Part shown: one piece after another, positions 59,501 through 64,000 of the stretch
How the letters are laid out: every line of letters starts with the position of its first letter
Numbering within the stretch: the first letter of the stretch is position 1
DNA from: Cliona cf. orientalis
Lineage: Eukaryota > Porifera > Demospongiae > Clionaida > Clionaidae
Length of the DNA: 64,000 bases
Assembly: GCA_963930775.1 (NCBI GenBank)
Contig: OZ005695.1
Location: 5,642,001 to 5,706,000, forward strand
Reading direction: 5' to 3'
The notes under the pieces: generated by a model
The model's database searches: none
What the model saw: only the letters and a program-made list of their open reading frames with translations
Told to the model about the DNA's origin: nothing
Made by a program: the position numbers and the translations under genes

Positions 59501-59853
59501 AATTTTGTGATTTGTACACAGAAAGGTACAAGGTCGACATAATTTTTCTAATGTTCTATAATGCATTTTGCTAATAATAGTCACCTTGAGGTACTACAGT
59601 CCATGCATGCATCCTATCCTGCAGGTATCGTATGGTGAAATGGTTGGGTGTGATAACTCCGAAGTAAGAGAACACCCATGGGTTGTACAATATTCAGTAC
59701 TATTAATCTCTTCCATCTTAACTGCAGTGTACTATAGAATGGTTTCATTATGGATGTGTGGGAATTACTGAACCTCCAAAAGGCAAATGGTACTGTCCTC
59801 AGTGTTCACATAGTATGAAAAAAAAAGGAAGACAAAAAGAACACAGACTATGA
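25800..59853 (+). CDS. ING3: ING3 orthologue (inhibitor of growth 3), ten exons seen, 5' exon missing
   Basis: ING3 is the PHD-finger subunit of the NuA4/TIP60 histone acetyltransferase complex and acts in the nucleus by reading H3K4me3. Ten exons joined at GT-AG sites in consistent phase give about 316 residues; human ING3 has 418. In order they carry the N-terminal ING helical domain ([12 protein letters not shown] to ITELLEQR), a short linker ([13 protein letters not shown]), a Ser-rich and acidic middle, the pre-PHD motif [18 protein letters not shown], and a C-terminal C4HC3 PHD finger with all eight zinc ligands, then a basic tail ([11 protein letters not shown], stop). Exons: 25800-25871, 30968-31071, 38412-38477, 46353-46449, 46750-46803, 54320-54443, 59060-59218, 59281-59392, 59625-59663, 59728-59853. 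The first listed exon begins in phase 1, so an upstream exon carrying the start (MLYLED-like in relatives) must lie 5' and was not recognised. Introns reach about 7.9 kb and are packed with transposons. The assignment to ING3 rather than ING1/2/4/5 rests on the linker after the helices and on the [20 protein letters not shown] wording. Confidence 0.93.
28734..29104. mobile_element. MITE family C (CCGTAGAATCCCGCGATTACGC)
   Basis: TIR CTGTAGAATCCGGCGATTAC at left and its counterpart at right. The body has poly-C/poly-G runs, GCATGCTAGCATTGGGC and repeated GGGGGCTTATAC words. Confidence 0.85.
30271..30598. mobile_element. Truncated TTAA-type element nested in another MITE
   Basis: About 328 bp, similar to the left half of 31110-31777, starting TTAAGGTTACGGGATAGTAT. 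It stops near CAAGCGAG. Its left flank GCCCCGTTTACATTAGGCCT is the start of another MITE family, and that family carries TTTAAA at this very point (39796). Confidence 0.8.
30968..31071 (+). CDS. ING3: ING3 exon
   Basis: 104 bases, acceptor ctgcag and donor gtacac. It encodes the second part of the ING helical domain ([18 protein letters not shown] followed by [16 protein letters not shown]). It leaves in phase 0 and joins the exon at 38412. Confidence 0.85.
31110..31777. mobile_element. TTAA-flanked element (GGTTACGGGATAGT)
   Basis: 668 bp between TTAA and TTAA with 14-bp TIRs GGTTACGGGATAGT/ACTATCCCGTAACC. TTAA duplication suggests piggyBac or Kolobok mobilisation. The interior has no recognised transposase. 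Confidence 0.82.
32517..32600. repeat. Microsatellite (TG)n-(TGTC)n
   Basis: About 30 bp of TG followed by TCTGTGTG and (TCTG)n. It is the inverted counterpart of the (GACA)n tract in the repeat at 10812. Confidence 0.95.
32908..33118. mobile_element. MITE family A
   Basis: 211 bp. The left end reads CTGTATAGCTGG, the right end CCGCTATACGG. It has four to five internal GAAAACTTTCGCGGA-type words and a CATGCCACACCCATTATGCG centre. Confidence 0.9.
34127..34690. repeat. First of two direct repeats about 0.8 kb apart
   Basis: Starts GGCGAGCGTGAGTGAGCC, includes a (TATG)n tract at about 34186-34225, CACCAAAAGATGCAGCTCGC and CAGCAACAGATAGCTG. The second copy is at 34924-35450. Confidence 0.8.
34924..35450. 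repeat. Second direct repeat copy
   Basis: Parallel to 34127-34690 with a shorter (TATG) tract. The flanking blocks 33575-33745 and 35805-35960 are also similar to each other (GAAGTTCAGTCCTCATAAAC), as are 32345-32470 and 33770-33875, so 32.3-36.0 kb is a segmental repeat cluster. Confidence 0.78.
36320..36720 (-). pseudogene. Penelope-like element: C-terminal GIY-YIG endonuclease part
   Basis: The minus strand reads [20 protein letters not shown], then [20 protein letters not shown] and [14 protein letters not shown]. This is the connector and GIY-YIG nuclease of Penelope-like retroelements (PLE), with the core YQIPC...YVGQSG. The open frame extends upstream to 36811 but homology starts near 36700. 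It ends early, at HH-stop near 36320, before the usual KEALYI tail. It sits back to back with the RT piece at 36735-37282. Confidence 0.85.
36735..37282 (+). pseudogene. Penelope-like element: reverse transcriptase fragment
   Basis: The plus strand reads [15 protein letters not shown] with the RT catalytic YVDD, then [19 protein letters not shown] and [12 protein letters not shown]. After a frameshift near 36920 it continues [20 protein letters not shown] and [15 protein letters not shown], into the linker ([14 protein letters not shown]). This is the 3' half of PLE RT. Fingers and palm before YVDD are missing. Orientation is opposite to the GIY-YIG part next to it. Confidence 0.85.
37361..37394 (+). 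ncRNA. Degenerate hammerhead ribozyme core of a Penelope-like element
   Basis: CTGACGA (the CUGANGA core) is followed by A, a 6-bp stem GACACC/GGTGTC around a 9-base loop, then AAAAC where GAAAC is required. PLE terminal repeats are known to carry hammerhead ribozymes of the form CTGAYGA-AGACCC...GGGTC-GAAAC. Here G12 is A, so it should be inactive. Confidence 0.6.
37703..38180. repeat. Second copy of the homopolymer-run repeat
   Basis: Same order of words as 840-1295, including GAGAGTAGCTACCATCCATA, AATGAGCACAACGTCATTC and GACAAAAATCCTAAATGAAA. Confidence 0.8.
38412..38477 (+). CDS. ING3: ING3 exon
   Basis: 66 bases encoding 22 residues, [14 protein letters not shown] then LANQIYDL. The block LANQIYDL is a landmark of ING3. 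Acceptor ctacag, donor gtaagt, phase 0 on both sides. Confidence 0.92.
38755..39345 (+). repeat. Dispersed repeat starting AGAGCTCTATAGAGCA, ending in a GCGCATGC hairpin
   Basis: It begins CTAGAGCTCTATAGAGCACA and includes CACTGTCGATAGGCGTGG and CCTCGAGATATGGTGATTTT. It ends TTACCCCCTTGCGCATGCAT then GCGGGGTAATTA. Copies: 44773-45172 and about 56045-56333; a partial copy at 29290-29420. The short arms at both ends and the terminal hairpin may be mobility signals; the class is unknown. Confidence 0.65.
39776..40060. mobile_element. MITE with AGCCCCGTTTACA ends
   Basis: 285 bp, AGCCCCATTTACAGTAGGCC at left and GTGTAAACGGGGCT at right. The body repeats AAGCCAGCTT and AAACCGGTTT words. Fragments lie at 27925-28175, 30249-30274 and 41709-41855. 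Confidence 0.82.
42002..43490 (+). pseudogene. SAP/SWIM-domain protein of an ISL2EU-type DNA transposon, broken
   Basis: A first exon at 42002-42158 starts [20 protein letters not shown] and contains a SAP-like helix pair ([15 protein letters not shown]), with a gtgagt donor. From about 42292 the reading continues [15 protein letters not shown] to [20 protein letters not shown], typical of the SWIM zinc-finger proteins that accompany eukaryotic ISL2EU (IS4EU) transposases, usually with a YqaJ nuclease behind. A 404-bp MITE (42654-43057) interrupts it. After the MITE the SWIM core reads [20 protein letters not shown]: the zinc-binding His expected after SC(N) is Arg. A stop follows at 43157, then homologous tail [20 protein letters not shown] to a stop at 43488. 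A frameshift near 42310 and loss of the YqaJ part complete the decay. It lies in an ING3 intron and converges with the transposase at 43725-44770. Confidence 0.7.
42654..43057. mobile_element. MITE family C inside the SWIM gene
   Basis: 404 bp, TACCGTAGAATCCCGCAATT at left and GCGGGATTCTACGGTA at right. It is flanked by TA and splits the SWIM-protein reading frame. Confidence 0.92.
43725..44770 (-). pseudogene. DDE_Tnp_4 transposase of ISL2EU type, split by a MITE
   Basis: Minus-strand pieces 44770-44424 and 44091-43725 together give a helix-turn-helix region ([20 protein letters not shown]), the first catalytic Asp in [29 protein letters not shown], then [20 protein letters not shown], the second Asp in SVMADKGFD and the third acidic residue in [14 protein letters not shown]. 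All three DDE residues are present. The MITE 44092-44423 separates the halves. Counting one TA as duplicated, the frame is continuous across it, so the insertion is the main break in this stretch. A further frame change at about 43925 (CGCRLN to PPFVKSG) and absence of an N-terminal (THAP-like) part make it inactive. Its right end (44773) abuts another repeat. Harbinger-superfamily membership is an alternative, but the partner SWIM gene favours ISL2EU. Confidence 0.8.
44092..44423. mobile_element. MITE family M (CCGTATAGCTCCAAATTTTC) inside the transposase
   Basis: 332 bp with perfect ends TACCGTATAGCTCCAAATTT and complement. The word AAATTTTCGTGATCA or close variants recurs near both ends. 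TA is duplicated. Removing the element and one TA gives a continuous transposase frame (GAYTFVSN). Confidence 0.92.
45263..45500. mobile_element. MITE family C, diverged
   Basis: TATTGTAGAATCCCATGATT at left, ATTCTATAGTA at right. It has a 25-base G run near 45438. Confidence 0.75.
45672..45834. mobile_element. MITE family L (CCGTAGTGTCCTGGG)
   Basis: 163 bp, TACCGTAGTGTCCTGGGC at left and GGGACACTACCGTA at right. It has internal GCGCCCA and CCCAGG words. A partial copy is at about 60386-60480. Confidence 0.78.
46353..46449 (+). CDS. ING3: ING3 exon
   Basis: 97 bases encoding [20 protein letters not shown] then [12 protein letters not shown]. It is closely similar to the vertebrate ING3 helix that ends the ING domain. 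Acceptor ttaccag, donor gtatgt, leaves in phase 1. Confidence 0.93.
46750..46803 (+). CDS. ING3: ING3 exon (linker)
   Basis: 54 bases encoding [18 protein letters not shown]. It matches the position of the RSLELDTPSQP linker of ING3. Acceptor aaactag, donor gtaagt, phase 1 on both sides. Confidence 0.85.
47036..47118. mobile_element. Mini fold-back of family P
   Basis: 83 bp, TAGCCTCGTATCCGGGCC and its complement with a short AT-rich loop. Flanked by GTATGCATGCAG and GTATGCAG. Confidence 0.7.
47726..48120. mobile_element. MITE with ATAGGCTCCAACT ends
   Basis: 395 bp; 13-bp perfect TIR, and internal CTGTCCC/GGGACAGTCCCGG words. The flanks resemble each other (ACATGTAC, GCATGTAG) but not perfectly. 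Confidence 0.65.
48130..49050. other. ING3 intron, nothing recognised
   Basis: Unique-looking AT-rich sequence. No splice-flanked reading frame, RNA gene or inverted-repeat element was seen. Confidence 0.5.
49070..50490. mobile_element. Composite AGTAGGGATGGC element, third copy, 3' truncated
   Basis: It starts CGTAGGGATGGCAGGGATAA, with the inner palindrome to about 49360, then the right-hand repeat to about 50490 where unrelated repeat sequence begins. It includes a diverged stretch 49850-50235 rich in GTCCATACATGATCAG and CAGACATT words. Confidence 0.65.
51370..51580. mobile_element. MITE family A
   Basis: 211 bp with TACCGTATAATGGG at left and CCCGCTATACGGTA at right. Internal words as in the other copies. 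Confidence 0.9.
51585..52015. repeat. Dispersed repeat with TTTCTGCTTAGTGTGTGGGC
   Basis: A frequent family of about 400 bp: TTCTGGACAATTTTTTCTGC, then AGCACTTGGGG, ATGGGCATGCAGAAT, and AGCCATG(C/T)ATTTGCAATG. Other copies: 19275-19500, 26180-26640, 40260-40560, 50510-50820, 53130-53510, 53695-54080; fragments at 28560-28650. Confidence 0.7.
52552..52976. mobile_element. MITE family J (CCGTATTGTCTCTAATT)
   Basis: 425 bp, TACCGTATTGTCTCTAATTT at left and AATTAGAGGTAATACGGTA at right. The word CTAATTA(N)CCGGACA recurs about seven times across the body in both directions. Confidence 0.88.
52983..53097. mobile_element. MITE family A, short fold-back version
   Basis: 115 bp. The ends are as in the full copies, but the centre (CATGCCACACCCATT part) is missing, leaving nearly pure inverted arms. 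Confidence 0.88.
53516..53693. mobile_element. MITE family G
   Basis: 178 bp, TACTGTAGTTAATTGAATAC at left, GATTAAGTACGGTA at right. The body is as in 2125-2300. Confidence 0.85.
54320..54443 (+). CDS. ING3: ING3 exon (low-complexity middle)
   Basis: 124 bases after an aaacag acceptor and before a gtttgt donor. It encodes [20 protein letters not shown] then [20 protein letters not shown]. Little is conserved here in the family; it is placed by phase continuity (in 1, out 2) and splice sites. Confidence 0.75.
54518..54911. mobile_element. MITE related to family A, different body
   Basis: TACCGTATAGCGGGTAATTT at left, AAATTTCCCGCTATACAGTA at right. The 394-bp body differs from family A and carries words such as ATTTTCATGGGG and CACGAA. 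The ends are shared, the inside is not. Confidence 0.8.
55085..55208. repeat. Tandem duplication, 2 x 61 bp
   Basis: AACACACCACATGATCAAAT to GAGGTTTATCTATCAA occurs twice in a row without visible change. Confidence 0.95.
55547..55576 (-). ncRNA. Degenerate hammerhead ribozyme core, second Penelope fragment
   Basis: Minus strand: CTGAGGA core, T, a 7-bp stem GACTAGA/TCTAGTC with a 3-base loop, then AAAAC instead of GAAAC. It lies downstream of the PLE C-terminus in the same direction, as expected for the 3' repeat. It carries the same G12 to A change as the copy at 37361. Confidence 0.6.
55738..55920 (-). pseudogene. Penelope-like element: extreme C-terminus
   Basis: The minus strand reads [20 protein letters not shown] then [17 protein letters not shown] and a stop. 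This matches the KEALYIR...N.D.GYEL tail that follows the GIY-YIG domain of PLE proteins. The rest is cut off at the right, where MITE-like sequence begins (about 55920). Confidence 0.7.
56340..57455. other. ING3 intron, low-complexity
   Basis: One 74-codon frame (56488-56712) without splice support. A (GAT)n microsatellite is at about 56996-57016. No gene is supported. Confidence 0.45.
57456..57661. repeat. Perfect-looking tandem duplication, 2 x 103 bp
   Basis: CTGACAATTTTCAATCACAG to GCTATATATAGCACAAGGCT AG is repeated head to tail with one visible change (CAGGCTAG vs CAGGTTAG). A recent local duplication. Confidence 0.95.
57928..58315. mobile_element. TA-flanked element with CGTCCAGAGTCCC ends
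   Basis: About 388 bp with TA-CGTCCAGAGTCCC at left and GGGACTCTGGACG-TA at right. Its inside (AGTCCACGATGTCTTCTACG) recurs inverted at 15360-15410. Confidence 0.75.
59060..59218 (+). CDS. ING3: ING3 exon
   Basis: 159 bases with acceptor tttgtag and donor gtaaga, phase 2 in and out. It encodes a Ser/Asp-rich segment ([20 protein letters not shown] then [15 protein letters not shown]) ending PSRKR. It corresponds to the variable region before the PHD finger. Confidence 0.8.
59281..59392 (+). CDS. ING3: ING3 exon (start of PHD finger)
   Basis: 112 bases encoding [19 protein letters not shown] then [18 protein letters not shown]. It supplies the first two PHD cysteines and the aromatic Tyr before them. 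Acceptor attag, donor gttagt, leaves in phase 0. Confidence 0.94.
59625..59663 (+). CDS. ING3: ING3 exon (PHD finger core)
   Basis: 39 bases encoding [13 protein letters not shown], flanked by ctgcag and gtaaga. It supplies the third zinc cysteine and the acidic H3K4me-binding loop. Confidence 0.94.
59728..59853 (+). CDS. ING3: ING3 terminal exon (rest of PHD finger, stop)
   Basis: 126 bases encoding [20 protein letters not shown] then [21 protein letters not shown] and TGA. It holds the remaining ligands (Cys, His in WFHYGC, then WYCPQC) and the invariant Trp of EWFH. The basic tail is typical of the polybasic end of ING proteins. Confidence 0.95.
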   Translation, partial: CTIEWFHYGCVGITEPPKGKWYCPQCSHSMKKKGRQKEHRL

Positions 59854-60385
59854 AGAACAATCTAGCCATACAATGTTGTGTAGACACAACAGAAAAACGT
59901 TTACATTACTGTACTCTAGTTTGTTCACTTGTTGCTCCGAGTTGTTTAGGCATTTTTTTACTGGAAGAATCTTGAAGATCCTTTGATTTGTAATAATGGG
60001 GTGCCACTTCCATCAACCATTGGCTGTCAATCTCAATAACCTACAATTACAATAGGACAATTTTGCATAATATACATGTAAAGTATAATATACATTGTAC
60101 CTTAGATTCCCGGGTAAGCATCCATGGGCACCTACCCAGGATCTGAAGGAACTATGAATGGAGAAGGCTTCACCAAGTGTGTGAGAAATATCTAGTTACC
60201 TCGTCTAAATCTTTGTAAACACTTAAACAAGGACCTTACTAAACAGCTGAGGACATATCAGTGCATTCAGTAGGGTCACAAATTACACACCCAGCAGCAG
60301 TTGGCAAAATGTTTGATCCATTCATTCCAGACCAGTTGTTTTACTGTCACCATCACGTACATGTATGATGCATTGAAATTAAAAT
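59854..60385. other. ING3 3' flank
   Basis: The 3' UTR should start here, but no AATAAA was seen close to the stop. It includes a fold-back word pair CCCGGGTAAGCATCCATGGG/CACCTACCCAGG at 60109-60140 related to family L. Confidence 0.4.
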
Positions 60386-60727
60386 ACCGTAGTGTCTTGG
60401 GCAAACACCCATTCCCAGGTAAGTGCCCATGTACTGCATTTCAAGGGGTCAATGTAGCAGCTTCTATACGAATTTATTTATAAACAATGTCATATGGATA
60501 CCCTCTATAGATATCATAAGTATTGTTGTAAGTAACCATATTATTTTCTAGTGGAATGAATGATCATGGTTACAGCATGCTTCATCAATCCACACAAACG
60601 TGTGGACCACACTGAGATCTCAGCCATGAAACACAATTTTGATATCTTAGTGCCACGCAATGCATTGCTTGCCTGGTGCAGCCCATATAGTATTGCTTCT
60701 ATGTCCTGTAGTTGTTCTAAGTACATG

Positions 60728-60902
60728 TACCATAGTTAATCAAATACAACGCATGATCCAATTTAACGTAATAAATTAGCAGTTTAGGAATTCCCATAAC
60801 GTTTACATATGGAGCGATTGACGACCTTTACCAGAAAAATGTACATTTTTCAAAATTGGAATTATTTTTTTTTCCATGCGTACTATTAGATTAAGTACAG
60901 TA
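60728..60902. mobile_element. MITE family G
   Basis: 175 bp, TACCATAGTTAATCAAATAC at left, GATTAAGTACAGTA at right. Partial copies occur at about 30695-30800, 34810-34925 and 23670-23750. Confidence 0.82.
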
Positions 60903-61707
60903 CGTCCCAGATGAGTGTGAGCAGCATAATTCAAAATCTCCCATAAACATTCACGGACCACTCCTTATGAGATTGAACAAACAAATGTAATGCCATTTTG
61001 TATGCTCTGATGCGCTCATCAGTTACGCAATTATGGCTGGAGGGTAGTTAGTTGACAGATGGAGCCACATGACTCACCAACAAAGGAGAGAAAGGAGTTG
61101 GCATGGTTATGCTTGAGGAAAAATTGATATACCAGCCTGCCGTTCAATATGCATGCACATAGGATTCAATCTTGATGACGACCATTACACATACTTGAAA
61201 TTCACTGTACATAATACGGTATTACGTATTCGACCCTTGCACACATGCACGATGGTTACAGTAGTCATTCAGTGTGTGTCCATCAAAGGACCTGGGGACA
61301 AGGCTAATCTACCTGTTACCAATTTTCAGTGAAATCCACACAATACGTATCTCAAAAGTGCAAGAAGTCTAATGGCACTTTGTTTTCAACATATAAAACA
61401 GGTATGTAGCAGCTAGCTTGGTTTGTTTAAAAGTTTTAGGGATATACAGTGCTCCACAGCAAGAAAGTAGATATTTACCACTGTCGATTTTGCAGTGTTT
61501 TATGGTTAAATTTGCATGTATCTATATTTGATTTGATACCCAGTTAGGTAAATGGATGGATTATCTACATATTATGCAGTAGACGGTTGATGTCACCTCT
61601 ATGGTTTCAGCTGCATGAAAATATTAGTTAAGAGTCAATATTGTGCTCTATGCATCCTTATGCATTAACAATCCTAGTGTATATGTGGAACTGCAAACTT
61701 TTTGTAG

Positions 61708-61831
61708 GAAACGCCCAATCCAGAAGCAAACATTTCCGCCAATTGCTCCAGACAGGTCGAAGTTTGCCTTGAAGACGTACTACCCAACGCATGTGTACTA
61801 TAGTGACGTTTTCATTGACCATGCCCACTAG
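61708..61831 (+). CDS. Possible terminal exon downstream of ING3
   Basis: After a tttttgtag acceptor the reading is KRPIQKQTFPPIAPDRSKFA then LKTYYPTHVYYSDVFIDHAH and TAG. It is followed at 61918 by a good donor-like site (CGAG/gtaaga) in another frame. I do not recognise the protein; it may be an exon of a neighbouring gene or chance. Confidence 0.25.
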
Positions 61832-62301
61832 TGATCTAAGAACGAGAAGGCAGTGAAAACAGAGTTGTTAGCGTTGAACGCGTGGAGCACTTTGCTTCTA
61901 AGGCGTCCAAGCGAGGTAAGATAGTAACAATAGGCAGCCCAAAAGCCTTTTTAATGCTCAAAGTTGTTTTGTGGGGTTGATAGTCACCGCCTCACTAGGC
62001 AGTCCCACAGTCACTTATGTTAGCTACGTACGTTAATACTGTGTAGAAGTAGACATACCAGAGCGATTCTCTACCTTCAGAAATGTACCTCATCTTGTCC
62101 ATAGCCTTCTATGTTGCAACTTTTGATCGTTTGTATTGCTACGTATTGCGCACGTGATACCAGACCAACGTCATAGTTCGTCATAGCTTCTGTTACGGAA
62201 CGGTCTTTGTTTGACACTTTGCACACTAATACTGCTGCTAAAAGTGGTATTTCTGTTTATTGTAGGTAAAAATAAGTGTGCATGCAAAGTTAGAAAAAAA
62301 T

Positions 62302-62556
62302 CTACTCTTTTGCTGTGTAGCACTGTACTGGCCACAACTGCTTTTTTCGCTTCTTGACGAGCTCTTGATTGATAATAGAGGCAGGGATCGCTTCATTTAA
62401 AAAAAGGTTAGTAGCGATAGTTCTTATAACTGATAGTAGGCTATCAATTTTGCTTTTTGGCTTTTGGTGCATGCATGTGTAATAGTTATTGACCAACTCC
62501 TGAGGTTTGCTCTCGGGATGAGTGCTTCTACACTGCATACAAAGTGAAGGATTCAT
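62302..62556 (-). CDS. Unrecognised short ORF
   Basis: 84 codons, with a Lys-rich second half (PASIINQELVKKRKKQLWPV). There are no clear splice sites and no family I recognise. It lies just left of a TACCGTA-type MITE. It may be a relic of a transposase or chance. Confidence 0.15.
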   Translation of the reverse strand: MNPSLCMQCRSTHPESKPQELVNNYYTCMHQKPKSKIDSLLSVIRTIATNLFLNEAIPASIINQELVKKRKKQLWPVQCYTAKE

Positions 62557-62792
62557 CAGCGGTTGATAACTATTTTCTAGCCCATTGTTTCCATGGCTAC
62601 ACTAAACATGTTTTTGGTTCTCAAGAACTGTATGAATGTTTGCCATGGTCCTCAGGAACTGTATAATAGCAAGGGCTTATGTGGATTGATAAGCCCTTGA
62701 TAATAGTAAACACATGAACCCTACATACAAGGAGGGACTGTATCACATAGTGTACCTTATTAAGCAACTGTGATGACCCTTGCCTCATATAT

Positions 62793-63352
62793 TACCGTAT
62801 ATGTTCTAATATAGGTGCCACCCTAATTTAGGTGCCCTTTGAGACCTGCGCAATTTTTTTTTGGTTCTAATTTAAGGTGCCTTTCCAGACATTAACTATT
62901 TTTAGGTGGCACCTATTTAATTGGAACGTATTGCCACATGCCACGTGCAGTAACGCAATACTGCTCAATCGATCTATTGAGCTAGCTGCAATTTAGATGT
63001 CAAACAAAGCTGTCTCTTACATTTATATGGGCACTTACCTACTACTTGCTGTCTTTCTAGAGTTGGAGACAACCATTCTGATCGCTACAGTACCAGCAAC
63101 TCGAGCATGATTCAGCGATCAGAGTGAAACATCCAAAAAGAACTGAAACTAGAAACATATTTTTGTTGTTTTCGCCACTGATGCCACTAAATGGTACTGG
63201 TTAATGATAGCGCCTTGGCCTCAGGCAAAACTTTCAGAACCGTTCTAATTACAAGTCTTAGGCACCTCCCTAATTTAGACGCCCTTTGACCTGCTTGCCA
63301 ATTTTTCGGTTGTAATTGAAGGTGCCTTTGCTATCTGTAACAGTTTACGGTA
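62793..63352. mobile_element. MITE family K (CCGTATATGTTCTAAT)
   Basis: 560 bp, starting TACCGTATATGTTCTAATAT and ending CAGTTTACGGTA. The word CTAATTTAGGTGCC or variants occurs six or more times, clustered near both ends. Confidence 0.82.
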
Positions 63353-63391
63353 TATACTGTGATGATTCTTTACCTCGTATAATATATATTG

Positions 63392-63676
63392 TGTTACGCA
63401 AGTCATCCATGCAGTCCAACCAGTTTGTCGTGGAGTTATCTAATTTGTCCAATTTTTGTCATAATATTTAAGGCAACATGTATTCATCAGTCTAGTCTAA
63501 GTCATAGTCAATCTCTCATTTTTGTCAGTGTCTGTTCATTTGTGCTGTGTGTACGTATCTCGCTACTCTTGTGATTCCTGCCTTGTGATAGGTTGCATAT
63601 ATTGATGATGAATAAAACATCTCTATGAACTTGAGCTGGGCAGTATAAACGCATGTTCAATAAGCGCCATCACAAT
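63392..63676 (+). mobile_element. 5' LTR of a Ty3/gypsy-type retrotransposon
   Basis: It starts TGTTACGCAAG and ends near CATCACA, with an AATAAA signal at about 63611 and TATAA-like sequence before it. It is directly followed by a primer-binding-site-like TGGCGACC at 63677. Length is about 285 bp. The partner LTR must lie beyond the window. Confidence 0.6.
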
Positions 63677-63754
63677 TGGCGACCTATGCCAGAGGAGTCT
63701 TCCTGAATGAGCTCTTGAGAACTTCAAGCACTACTAGTATTGTAGGTTTGTGCC

Positions 63755-64000
63755 TCATTTTGCAGCAGTAGCAGCCGCGTTGCATCACCTGACAAAGAAG
63801 AATGTTCCCTTTCAATGGTCACGTGAGTGCAAGGATGCATTTTGTAAGCTGAAATCACTCCTTATGGAAGCGCCTGTACTGGTTTATCCTTAGTTTGATC
63901 CTGGGAAAGCCTTTATGCTTTAAACAGATGCTAGTGGTGTTGGCATAGGTGCTGTCCTTAGCAAGAAGCAGGATGATGATCGATATCATCCCATAGTATA
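63755..64000 (+). pseudogene. Ty3/gypsy pol fragment (RT end / RNase H start) with stops, runs off the edge
   Basis: It reads HFAAVAAALHHLTKKNVPFQ, then APVLVYP, a stop (63891), FDPGKAFML, a stop (63921), TDASGVGIGAVLSKKQ and DDDRYHPIVY. The TDASG.G.GAVL block is the first Asp motif of gypsy RNase H. It begins only about 80 bp after the primer site, so gag, protease and most of RT have been deleted. Two stops confirm decay. Confidence 0.8.

Noticed and set aside
1..64000. CRISPR-like array among the regularly repeated words
   Set aside because: The repeats are inverted and irregularly spaced MITE parts in a eukaryotic genome.
1..64000. tRNA or rRNA genes
   Set aside because: No cloverleaf with GGTTCGAATCC-type T arm and no rRNA core sequence was recognised by eye.

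Overview
The window is eukaryotic and almost certainly metazoan. It has spliced genes with GT-AG introns, no bacterial-style gene packing, and two chromatin-regulator genes of animal type buried in very dense repeats. The word TACATGTA is strikingly over-used and short palindromic DNA transposons are extremely numerous. I suspect a marine invertebrate, possibly a sponge, but nothing here proves the species.

Two host genes can be reconstructed. (1) On the + strand, an ING3 orthologue (inhibitor of growth 3, a NuA4/TIP60 histone acetyltransferase subunit) has ten exons between 25800 and 59853, ending in a complete PHD finger and a stop. Its first coding exon was not found. (2) On the - strand, exons at 14597-14519, 14435-14254, 9539-9417 and 5643-5502 form a gene whose third exon strongly resembles the coiled coil of GPS2, a subunit of the NCoR/SMRT-HDAC3 co-repressor. 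Its 3' end was not found. Both introns and flanks are filled with mobile elements.

Region by region: 1-5500 holds repeats, including a 28-bp inverted-repeat element and an acidic coding-like inverted duplication. 5500-14600 is the GPS2-like gene with a pogo-like MITE, a 1.3-kb composite element and a hAT/MULE-like element in its introns. 14600-25800 is intergenic, with MITEs, hAT and 9-bp-TSD elements, one of which sits in a decayed ORF. 25800-59853 is ING3. Its introns contain a rearranged Penelope-like element (36.3-37.4 kb), a broken ISL2EU-type transposon (SAP/SWIM protein plus DDE transposase, 42.0-44.8 kb), a second Penelope fragment (55.5-55.9 kb) and many MITEs. 59853-64000 holds MITEs, an uncertain exon, and an internally deleted Ty3/gypsy LTR retrotransposon that runs off the right edge.

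The most interesting signal is a group of at least eight MITE families with unrelated bodies. All of them start TA-CCGTA and end TACGG-TA. Most carry a family-specific word of about 10-15 bp repeated several times inside and at both ends. In two cases a TA target-site duplication can be demonstrated: by an empty copy of the host repeat, and by exact recovery of the transposase reading frame. A common transposase is the natural hypothesis, and the broken DDE_Tnp_4 transposon in the window is one possible relative of the source. A second observation is that both Penelope hammerhead-like motifs have lost the same catalytic G in a CpG context.
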